Shown in pieces: positions 39,798 through 49,500 of a stretch of 64,000 bases of DNA. This DNA comes from a virus: the IMG/VR virus record IMGVR_UViG_3300010388_000214, positions 31,626-95,625 of that record. One strand, given 5' to 3'. Position 1 is the first letter of the stretch, and each line of letters opens with the position of its first letter. The notes under the pieces are model-generated. The model had not been told where the DNA came from and ran no database searches. It saw only the letters and a program-made list of their open reading frames with translations. A program made the position numbers and the translations under genes.

Positions 39798-42700
39798 ATG
39801 GCTGATGTCGAATCCAATATCAATATTGATATTAATACATCCGATGCTTTAGCCAGCCTACGCACCCTTCAGAGAGAAATCTCTAACTTCCACCAGGTCA
39901 TGTCCAAGACTGGTGCAGTCTCTAACTCAAAGCTTGCAGACATGCAGCAGAATCTCATTAATGGGATTAACTCTACTGGCAAGTTTACAGCAACTCTACA
40001 AAGAGTTACCACTACGACGGAATCCTTCACAAATGCTCTTGAGAAGAATAAGCTCTCAATGGGGCAATACTTCAGGTATGCTGCTGGTTCTACCAAGACA
40101 TTTGGAAGGCTTTTCCGTACCGAGTTTGACACCATCGACAAGGTGGCTCGTGAAAGAGTAAAGACTCTACAAACTCAATACATCAAGCTTGGCCGTGACG
40201 CAAGTGGTGCTATGAAGGCAATCGCTGTTCGTCCACAAGTTCTTGACATGGAAGATCTTGGTACAAAGACTGCCATTGCTGCTCAAAAGGCTCAGCTATT
40301 CAATCAGCTTATGAAGCAGGGTTCTACAGACCTTCTCAACTTTGGTAAGAACACTCAGTGGGCTGGTCGTCAGCTCATGGTTGGTTTTACCATTCCACTT
40401 GGAATTATGGGTGCTGCCGCTGCCAAGGAGTTTAAGGCAATTGAAGAGCAGGTTCTTAGACTTGAGCGTGTTTATGGTGACTTCACCACCACAATGGCTG
40501 ACACAGAAAAAATCACAGAACAGGTTAAGACTCTGGCTGGTGAGTTTACAAAGTATGGCGTCTCCGTCGCTAAGACAATGGGTCTAGCTGCAGATGCAGC
40601 AGCAATGGGTAAGACTGGTGCAGACCTTATTGCTCAGGTATCAGAAGCTAATAGACTTGCCGTTCTGGGTGGGGTAAGTCAAGAGCAATCTCTAGAGACC
40701 ACCATCTCCCTGACTAACTCTTTTGGTATTGCCGCAGACAAACTTTCTGGTAAGATCAACTTCCTTAACGCAGTTGAAAACCAAACCGTAACATCTATTG
40801 AAGACCTGACAGAGGCAATCCCCAAGGCTGGTCCCGTTGTTCAGCAATTAGGTGGTACAGTAGAAGACCTTACATTCTTCCTTACAGCTATGAAGGAAGG
40901 TGGCATTGACGCATCCGAAGGTGCTAACGCACTCAAGTCTGGTTTGGCATCTCTTATTAACCCAACTGGCGAAGCTGTCGATATGCTCAATCAGTTTGGA
41001 ATTAACATTGAGGCTATTCGTGACAAGAATGCTGGAGACGTTACTGGCATGGTTCTTGAGTTTGCACATGCCCTCGAAACACTAGATCCTCTGCAAAAGG
41101 CACAAGCCATTGAAACAATGTTTGGTAAATTCCAGTTTGCACGTATGTCGACACTGTTCCAAAACGTTATTGCCGAGGGTAGCCAAGCAAGCAGAGTACT
41201 AGACCTAACTAAGCAAAGTGCAGCAGAGCTAGCAGTACTATCTCAACGAGAGCTTAGCCGTATTTCAGCTTCCCCACTCTACCAGTTCCAGGGAGCCATC
41301 GAAGACTTTAAGGCAGCACTTGCTCCAGTGGGAGAAACCTTTATGCAGGTTGTTACTCCTATTATTAAGTTTGGTACTGATATTCTAAATAAGTTTAACG
41401 AAATGGATAGCGGAGCAAAGCAGTTCCTGTTAACCATTGTTGGTGCGGTAGCAGGTATTGGTCCTGTACTTCTTATGACCTTCGGTCTGGTTGCTAACGG
41501 TGTAGCTAACCTTATCAAGGGCTTCATGCTTGTAAAGAATGTCTTTACTGGTACGGGAAGTGCTAGCAGTTTGCTTGCTGAGCAAACCCAATACATGACC
41601 AATGAGCAGCTTGAGGCCGCAGCTGTAGCTTCTTCTCTTGGACAGGTACACACTAAGCTTACCCAAACATTTAATGCAGAGACAGCAGCAGTAAGAGAGC
41701 TTGCAGCAGCTTATGGATCTGCGGTTGCACAACAGGGTGCATTCATGGGACCAATCACTACTCGTGGTGGTGGAACAAAGAAGGCAAAGGGCTTTGCTTC
41801 TGGCGGAATCTTTAGTGGCCCAGGTACTGGAACCTCAGACTCTATCATTGCTAGAGTTTCTAATGGAGAGGCTATCATTCCAGCAGCTACAGTCAAGAAA
41901 TTCCCAGATCTTGTTAATGGTTTGATCTCTGGAAACATTCCTGGTTTTGCTAAGGGCGACATCATTAACGAGCTTAGAAGAAAGAACCGTGGAGCACCAC
42001 AAGCAATCATTGACTCAATTTCCCCAGAAGACTATATGTTTGAATCTCTTACAGAAGAAGAGGACGCATTCATTGCAGCACTTAGACGAGAGGGTGCAGC
42101 TGAGGGACTAAGTCAGGCAGAGATTGATAAGCAGATTGAAAACTTAACTGGAAGAATTACAGGAAAGCAAAGACTTGATCGCTCTCACATTGGAAAGACA
42201 ACAACAGAGTACAACGTTGGTGGAAGTCCTATGGCAATGAAAGACTGGAGAACTCAGGATATACAGGTTGACCAGCGTGGCGTTAACCAAATCTTAGCCA
42301 ACCTTCAGGAAATGACTTCTGAGCCAGGTGCTGGAAAGGGGTCGTACCTGAAGAGTCTAGATCCAAAGGTATTAGCAGGAATTGCTGGCGTAGACCCCAA
42401 GAATCAAAAAGCAATGAAGGAATTTACAGCGGCTGTTGAAGATCTAGCTAATGGGGGACACCCAACATCACGTGCTGGATACCAGGCATATCAGGCAATG
42501 ACTCAATATACTGCAGAGAACACTACAGGAAACTCAAAGCAGGCAAGAGGCAGAAGAGTTAGAATGAAGGCAGCCTCTGAGCACGCAAGGTTTAGACTTG
42601 CCGATACTGGTCCAGGATCATACATTGCAGAGCTTGAAGCTGGAAGAATGTCTCCAAAGGCTGACCAAGCAGCAAATGAAAAGGCTAGACAACAGCAGGA

Positions 42701-45700
42701 AGCAGCGGTCACAAATGCTAATGCTAGAATTGCAGCGGAAAAGGGCGAACAGGCAAAGGTAGAGAAGAAGACTACAAAGACAGCAAAGAAGCGTCAGAAG
42801 GCTGAAGAGGTTGTTGCTAAGAGTGAGTCTGAAAAGGCGAAGGCAGCAACAGCAGCAAAACGTGACCCACGCCAAGCATTTGAGGTAATGGAAAACGGTA
42901 GATACCGTGACCCAATTACTAATAGATTTATTAGTACCGAAGAAGGAAAGCGTAGAGAGAAGAATAAGGCTCGTAGAGACGCCAGAGCCGCAGCTAAGGC
43001 TGCTGGGCCACAGACTGCTGCTCAACCCAGTAAGTCTGCAAGAGGTAGCCGAGCAGCTGGATTCGTAGGTAAGGCTGGTATCGGAGGCATGGTTGCTTCT
43101 GGTGCACTGCAAGGTGCCTCTATGATGGGTGGACCACTTGGAGATGTGGCTGGATCTATTGCAGGACCATTGTTTGCTGTATCTGGAATTGTTCAGGTTC
43201 TTCAGATGTTCCCTGGCGTGCTCGCAGCTATGACTGGTCCTATTGGCCTAGTGGTTGCTGGTGTAGCAGCTCTCGGTATTGGCCTGTATGCAATGCACGA
43301 TCAGCTACAAAAAACTCGTGAATCGGCAAGAGAAGCTGCTGGAGCAGTTAGTGTAGGCAACACAGCTATGCAAAAGTTTGCAGAAGCTACTGGTCGTGTT
43401 TCTGCAACCGAGCAGCTACAGCAACGCAGACAGTCCGCTATTGCTCCAACAGAGGGTGGATCTAACGAGTTCGGAACAGCTTACCTAGAGTCTGAAGCAG
43501 GCAAGGCCATGAAGAGTGGTATGCAGGCAGCTATTAAGGATCTAGGTACAAGCGAAGCATCAAAGCAATTTGGACTACAACTTGGAACTGCGGTAGCATC
43601 AAACATTCTTACTGCTGACGAGGCAACGCAAATTGCAGCGGTATTGGGAGAACAATTAGGAAACGAAAGCATTACAATTGGACTTGTTGGACAACTGGAA
43701 AGCATCATTGGTCCTAATGGTCAAGACCTAAAGAATAGCCCAATGGATGTTAAAACTAATTTAATTGCTCAAACATCAAAGTCAGCCATGGGAACTCTTG
43801 CAGACATCGCAGATACTGGAATGGCAGCATGGGGCAGTGAAGATTGGAACGACATGGTTGCCGCTGAGCAGCGAGCAGGTATGGAACTAGGGGCAATGCG
43901 TGAGCAAGGCCAGCTACTTATTGATGATCTACAGCTACAGCATGAAGCGAGACTTGACAATCTTAAGGCTGCTGGAGACCTCCTGGGTATCGAAAAAGAA
44001 AATAAGACTTATGCAGAAGACCGCAAGAAGCTAGAAGATGAAACACGCAAGGCATCAGCGGCTTGGCTAAAAGAATTTAAAAAGGCACCAATGGCAAACC
44101 AGAATGCTATTATCGCCTCAGCCGCAAAGTCTGTAGAAGAGACATATGCAGGAACCGATAGTGAGGCAGCATCTAAGGATGCAATGAAAGCACTTGAGTC
44201 AAAGAAAACTGTTACATCACGTGGTGGCTCCGTTACTAAGAATGATTTCGATAATGAAACAAGAATGATTTTGACTACCGACATCCAGGCAGGTAATATT
44301 TCTCCAGAACAATTTGTAGAGTTGACAAAGTTTATGGATCCCGAAAAGAACGCTGGGTCATACAAAAAGCTTGCAACAATTTCAACAGAGCTTGGTGGTC
44401 CTGCAGCAGGTGTAATGGCAAAGCTTCTTCCACAGCTCGGAGACGAAGCAACAGCAAAGAAGGTTATTGCCTCTATTGATACAGAGAACCCAGAAGAAGC
44501 AAACAAGCTTATCAATACATACGACAGACTACAAACGCTGGCAGGCCAGGACGGTCTTGATCTAATTGTTAAATCTACCACAGACCCAAATGCAGCAGCA
44601 ACACTTGATAGGCTTGGATCTTCCTATGCTGCAATTGACCAACTTGTTGATGGTGCAGGCCCAATTACATTCCAAGCAATTACAGACTTAGACCTTCCTG
44701 GATTTAGTCAGCTTGCTGGAATGGAAGAGTACTTTGCAGGACTTGATCCAATGTCTACAAAGACATTCCTGAATAAATATGTAACCATGTACGAAACGGT
44801 TACAGATAAAGATGTGACTGCTTGGTACGCTAAGCAAAAGGGACTAACTGGAAACGGTGGCGTCACGTCAATTCGACAAGCGGAAAGAACTATGGGTAAG
44901 GTTACTCTTGCTACCATGAGAGCAGAGTATGCTAAGTGGGCTGGACAAAATGCGGTTACAGCATTCCAGGGACTAAACAATACCCCACCCCCACCACCAG
45001 CATCATCTGCTTTCTCTGGAGGCGGAGGAGGATCTCAGCCAGATTTGCCAACAGAAGCAGAAAGATATAACGCAGCTCTCGCATTGATCTCCGACCAAGA
45101 AGATGAAATCAATAAAAAGTACAATGCCAGACTTGAAGCACTTGCAGAGATTGAGAAGGCAGAGCAGGCTATTGCTGAGCAACAGAGAGACCAATTAGAT
45201 CTTGCCGATGCACTCACACGAGGAGACATCTCAGCAGCTGCACGTGCAATGCAAACAATGCGTGCAAACGAAGCTAAGAGAGCTAGAGAACAGCAGAAGG
45301 AAGCTCTTGAAAAGGCAAGAGAGGCAGAGCTTGCCAAGGCATCTTACGGTGGCTACACACGTGGCTGGTACGAGGCTCAGATTCAAAGAATTGAGAATGC
45401 AGAAAATGCAAGGGTAGCAGCTGGACAAGCAAGAGCTAACGGTGGATACATCTCTGGCCCTGGTACTGGTACATCTGATAGTATTCCTGCAATGCTTTCC
45501 AACGGAGAGTACGTAATTAGAGCAGCAGCGGTAAGAGCTTTTGGAATTGACAATCTTAATGCAATCAACGGAATGAACATCGGTGCTTTTGCAAAGGGTG
45601 GTTTGGCTGCTTCTCAAGCAAGAGCAAGAGCAAACAAGATGGCTGCAATGGTTTCAGCTGCAAGAGAAAGAGCACGATTTGCGTCCAGCCCAGCTGCACC

Positions 45701-45935
45701 AGCCTTCGGTTCTATGCCAGCATCAAGAACTCCTGCTCCAAGAGATATGGTTACTCAGGCACCGGCAAGAGCTGCGTCGCCAACAGCTTCTAACCAGAGC
45801 AATTCAGTGTATAATTATAGTGTTAATGTTAATTCAGGCTCGGGTACAAACCCCAACCAGATTGCAGCAGCAGTCATGAAACAGATTAGAAACCTGGAAG
45901 CTAGTAAGGTAAGGAGGAACTACATAAGTGGCTAG
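39798..45935 (+). CDS. Tape measure protein (2,045 aa)
   Basis: A TP901-type core (about 180-390, with LEDLTEAIPKAGPVVQQLGG-like wording) is followed by hydrophobic segments near 545-580 and 1090-1165 and long coiled coils. The motif GPGTGTSDSI with SNGE, then an AFAKG-like end, occurs near residues 673 and 1887, as is common in such proteins. At about 0.15 nm per residue it predicts a tail near 300 nm. It starts at ATG 39798 with SD AAGGGAAG. Confidence 0.95.
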   Translation: MADVESNINIDINTSDALASLRTLQREISNFHQVMSKTGAVSNSKLADMQQNLINGINSTGKFTATLQRVTTTTESFTNALEKNKLSMGQYFRYAAGSTKTFGRLFRTEFDTIDKVARERVKTLQTQYIKLGRDASGAMKAIAVRPQVLDMEDLGTKTAIAAQKAQLFNQLMKQGSTDLLNFGKNTQWAGRQLMVGFTIPLGIMGAAAAKEFKAIEEQVLRLERVYGDFTTTMADTEKITEQVKTLAGEFTKYGVSVAKTMGLAADAAAMGKTGADLIAQVSEANRLAVLGGVSQEQSLETTISLTNSFGIAADKLSGKINFLNAVENQTVTSIEDLTEAIPKAGPVVQQLGGTVEDLTFFLTAMKEGGIDASEGANALKSGLASLINPTGEAVDMLNQFGINIEAIRDKNAGDVTGMVLEFAHALETLDPLQKAQAIETMFGKFQFARMSTLFQNVIAEGSQASRVLDLTKQSAAELAVLSQRELSRISASPLYQFQGAIEDFKAALAPVGETFMQVVTPIIKFGTDILNKFNEMDSGAKQFLLTIVGAVAGIGPVLLMTFGLVANGVANLIKGFMLVKNVFTGTGSASSLLAEQTQYMTNEQLEAAAVASSLGQVHTKLTQTFNAETAAVRELAAAYGSAVAQQGAFMGPITTRGGGTKKAKGFASGGIFSGPGTGTSDSIIARVSNGEAIIPAATVKKFPDLVNGLISGNIPGFAKGDIINELRRKNRGAPQAIIDSISPEDYMFESLTEEEDAFIAALRREGAAEGLSQAEIDKQIENLTGRITGKQRLDRSHIGKTTTEYNVGGSPMAMKDWRTQDIQVDQRGVNQILANLQEMTSEPGAGKGSYLKSLDPKVLAGIAGVDPKNQKAMKEFTAAVEDLANGGHPTSRAGYQAYQAMTQYTAENTTGNSKQARGRRVRMKAASEHARFRLADTGPGSYIAELEAGRMSPKADQAANEKARQQQEAAVTNANARIAAEKGEQAKVEKKTTKTAKKRQKAEEVVAKSESEKAKAATAAKRDPRQAFEVMENGRYRDPITNRFISTEEGKRREKNKARRDARAAAKAAGPQTAAQPSKSARGSRAAGFVGKAGIGGMVASGALQGASMMGGPLGDVAGSIAGPLFAVSGIVQVLQMFPGVLAAMTGPIGLVVAGVAALGIGLYAMHDQLQKTRESAREAAGAVSVGNTAMQKFAEATGRVSATEQLQQRRQSAIAPTEGGSNEFGTAYLESEAGKAMKSGMQAAIKDLGTSEASKQFGLQLGTAVASNILTADEATQIAAVLGEQLGNESITIGLVGQLESIIGPNGQDLKNSPMDVKTNLIAQTSKSAMGTLADIADTGMAAWGSEDWNDMVAAEQRAGMELGAMREQGQLLIDDLQLQHEARLDNLKAAGDLLGIEKENKTYAEDRKKLEDETRKASAAWLKEFKKAPMANQNAIIASAAKSVEETYAGTDSEAASKDAMKALESKKTVTSRGGSVTKNDFDNETRMILTTDIQAGNISPEQFVELTKFMDPEKNAGSYKKLATISTELGGPAAGVMAKLLPQLGDEATAKKVIASIDTENPEEANKLINTYDRLQTLAGQDGLDLIVKSTTDPNAAATLDRLGSSYAAIDQLVDGAGPITFQAITDLDLPGFSQLAGMEEYFAGLDPMSTKTFLNKYVTMYETVTDKDVTAWYAKQKGLTGNGGVTSIRQAERTMGKVTLATMRAEYAKWAGQNAVTAFQGLNNTPPPPPASSAFSGGGGGSQPDLPTEAERYNAALALISDQEDEINKKYNARLEALAEIEKAEQAIAEQQRDQLDLADALTRGDISAAARAMQTMRANEAKRAREQQKEALEKAREAELAKASYGGYTRGWYEAQIQRIENAENARVAAGQARANGGYISGPGTGTSDSIPAMLSNGEYVIRAAAVRAFGIDNLNAINGMNIGAFAKGGLAASQARARANKMAAMVSAARERARFASSPAAPAFGSMPASRTPAPRDMVTQAPARAASPTASNQSNSVYNYSVNVNSGSGTNPNQIAAAVMKQIRNLEASKVRRNYISG

Positions 45936-46536
45936 TCAAACCTACATGCAGAACAGAGTTCAGTATAGTCGTCCCCAAGGTATGCTTTGGTCTAAGAACC
46001 CAGGCACACTTGTAGACGGAGTTTATCTTCCTAGCAACTCAGAGTACGGCTCAAGAAGCGGTACTGAAGAATTCCTCATTCTATCTGATCACAATAGAGG
46101 ACCAATAGACTTTGGAATTACACGTATTGAAACCAGACAAAGAATGGTTAACGGAAGAATGCGTTCATACCATGTTGCAGACAAGGTTACAATCGATGTT
46201 AGCTGGAACATGCTTCCATCAAGAGCCTTTAACATTAGACCTGGTTTTAGCACAGACGGAGAAACCCTTACTGGTGTAGTCGCTAACACAGCAGATGGTG
46301 GTGCAGGTGGAGAAGAAATGCTTGCCTGGTATGAAAACAACACTGAACCAATCTGGGTATTCTTGGCATACGACAAGTATCAAAACTTTGGTACAGACAA
46401 CGATGCCTACACACACTTGGGTCAATACAATCAAATTATTGAGATGTACATTACAAGCTTTGACTATACCGTTGTTAAGCGTGGAGGATCTAATCACGAT
46501 CTATGGAATGTTAGTGTCACTCTGGAAGAGGCATAA
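45928..46536 (+). CDS. Distal tail (Dit-like) minor tail protein (202 aa)
   Basis: A GTG start, with a full AAGGAGG 10 nt upstream, overlaps the tape measure stop by 8 bp. The product (MASQTYMQNRVQYSRPQGML...) is beta-rich. Its position between tape measure and hub gene is that of distal tail proteins. No diagnostic motif was recognised. Confidence 0.65.
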   Translation: MASQTYMQNRVQYSRPQGMLWSKNPGTLVDGVYLPSNSEYGSRSGTEEFLILSDHNRGPIDFGITRIETRQRMVNGRMRSYHVADKVTIDVSWNMLPSRAFNIRPGFSTDGETLTGVVANTADGGAGGEEMLAWYENNTEPIWVFLAYDKYQNFGTDNDAYTHLGQYNQIIEMYITSFDYTVVKRGGSNHDLWNVSVTLEEA

Positions 46537-49500
46537 TGTTTCAGAATACTACTATTGCCGAGAAGATTAAAGACTCGTCTACTCTACACACTCAGTCACA
46601 GGTAATTGCTGAGTGGAACCTGAACTCCTTCGAAAACATTAAAAAGGTTGGTAACTATAGATACCGCCCAACGGTGTCAAGTCCAACACAAGCAAACTTT
46701 GGTGTAATTGCTTCAACCTATGATGCTCTAGATTCTCTCAACGCATACACTGGTGCAACAGACTCTGACATTGTAGTAGATGGGGGATATAACGAAAACC
46801 ACATTCCCCAAATCTTTCTGTCTCAGGATGCAAAAAAGACAATTCTGTATTCGCTAGAAGATTGTTTCTTTAGGTTTAGACCAAGATCTGGTATTAACAA
46901 AATCCTTTATTTGCCAGGTAAAAAGATTAATAACTCTGGTAGAGATATGTTTAGAAGACCACGATACTATGCGTCGTCACCAGAAGACAAGTTTAAGTAT
47001 TGGACATCGTATCGCAAAGAGGCTGGAGAGACTCAGGAAAAATTTTTCATCTCAAAAATTAAGGTAGTCAACACTCCATCAGTAATTGCAACCTTTACAA
47101 CATCTGCCACACACTCTTTTGTTGTTGGTGACAAAGTAATGATTAAAGACGGAACCCTACAGGACTTTAAGTTTTTGCCAAAAACATACACAATTCTTTC
47201 GGTTCCAACATCCACAACGTTTACTGTGTCTGAATCAGCTGAAACGTACAGTGAACTTAGCGGAGACATCGTAGGTTCTGGTGGTTTAGCCATCACTGTT
47301 ACAAACAACGAAACCGCCGACACCGTTGCCTACATTACAAGATTTTCTTCAGAACGTGGAATTTCTTTTCCAGGTGTGGTCAGCTCTGTTGCAGCAAACT
47401 ATATTGATGACGCCGCACCGTTTGTGGTTTATGAAAATCAAATACCAGCTAACAGACTTGTTGTCAAAATGCAAACAAATGTTGGACAGGTAAACTACGG
47501 AACATTTAAAGATGGGGCAACATCTTACTCAGATCCATTCTTTGGAGACGCAAATAAGACTGTACCCAAAACCTGGAAAATTCAGTATCTAAACGGCTCA
47601 AACTCTTGGGTTGACCTCCAGGGCAATGGCTCTTCCTTGTCGCTTACAGAGGCATCTGTGGCTGCTGACGGCTATCTGCAACTCGCCTACGGACTAATTG
47701 TTCCATCACAGTATGTTTCGTCATTTATCTACGCAGGAAGGTTTGCATCTGAAGCAATGCTTCCATCTGCAGCACCAGAAGGTTACGCTTACCTTATTCA
47801 GTCTGGCACAGGTATCGGCACATTCCACATCATGGTTAGCGGAGACTGGGAAACATTTACTCCAGTATATGGCTGGCAACCAGAGAGCGATGCTCCCACA
47901 AGACTAACTAACTACATTACAGATCTAGTATCTCCAGACTCTTTTGTTAGCGAAAGTGCGACGGTATACCGAGAGCTTCAGTATATTAAGGGATTACGTG
48001 TAGTGGTTACATCAATGAATACTCCACAATCAACTTTCGACCTTATTGAGCTATCCCCTAGAATTGCTGTAGATCTTACAGACAAGACATCTGGCGTAGA
48101 TATCTCTAAGGGAAGCTCTGATATTGGAAGCAGCGGACTTCTTGTAAGTGGACTTGTGGTTTCAAGCGGTAGCTTAGACATCTTTGATTATGACAACGCA
48201 TTTGGAGAATACAACGACGAAAGCATTCTGAACATTAAAAACGATTCTGGTGTAATTCAGTACAGCGTTGCAACAAAGAACCTTCAAGTAAAGATCTTTG
48301 ACATCCTTTATGATGATGACGGAATTGGGTACCACATTCCAATTAAGACTATGTATGCCGATGGTTTTCCAGAAGCATCCACTAGAACAAGAGAGGTATC
48401 CATCACCCTGAGAGACGGATTCTTCTACTTTGAGTCTATGACAGCACCAGAACTGTTATTTTCTGCATCATCTCTTAGTTTTATTATCGCTAGTCTGATG
48501 GACTCTATTGGTTTTACTAACTATCAGTTTAAACGAATTGATAAAAAGAGTGACCCAATTATTCCGCATTTCTTTGTCAGACCAAACGTTACTATAGCAG
48601 AGGTGCTAGAGTCACTAGCTTTGTCGACTCAGACAGCTATCTTCTTTGATGAGTATAACAATCTAACTCTAATGTCAAAAGAATATTTGATGCCAGAGCC
48701 TGCAGATCGTTCAGTAGACTACGTCTTTTACGGATCAAAAGATTCTCAAAAATCTTCGGACGGCATCATAAAGAATCAGAGAAACTCAAATGAGCTAGCA
48801 AACATTGTAGAGATATCCGCTAAAGATGAAGAGATATACAACGATGGCAAGATCACTTACTCTACAAGAAGTGTTCTAAAGAACTATTCTTCTCTAAAGC
48901 AGGCAAACCTTTCTGACGCAGATAAGACTTGGAAGTACCAGGCAGCTCTTCTTTGGGAAGTTGCTCCAGAAGAAAAGACAAAGCCAATTAACGATGATGG
49001 CGGAAACTCCTCTGGCTACACACTATCGTCGATCCCATTATCAAGTCAGCTGACCAGCACATTGCCAACCACAGTTCTTGGAATAATTACTGCAGCAACG
49101 CTTTCTCAAACTACTAGAGAGATCTCATACACCTGCAACAATTCATTTGTTCCAGGAGACATTGTAACGGTAACAAACTTTACAAACAATATATTTAATG
49201 TTGAAGGATTTAGGGTTAAGAGATCAACCTCGACATCATTTGTTGTGGATAGCAGATACAAGGAATCTATGTCAGCAGATATTTCTGGGGTAGTAAGATC
49301 TGGAGTAACCTCCACTGCAATTTGCATTAAGAACAATATCCTTGACTTCGGAGAGTCTGTTGTTTGGATGGGAAGACACAAGGGCTACTTCTACGCTAAC
49401 GGTGAAATTATCAGATATGATGCAATAGAGTACTCAGTTTCTGGTATCGGACTAGTATGGGTTACAAGTCCAACAGAGTACAAAAACTATTTTGGCAAGA

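Noticed and set aside
39755-39800. Frameshift slip site at the end of the short chaperone gene
   Set aside because: The A-run with GGG comes after the stop codon and cannot produce a longer chaperone.
44009-44581. Minus-strand frames opposite the tape measure gene
   Set aside because: Typical antisense open frames of a gene rich in Ala/Lys codons, with no supporting signals.
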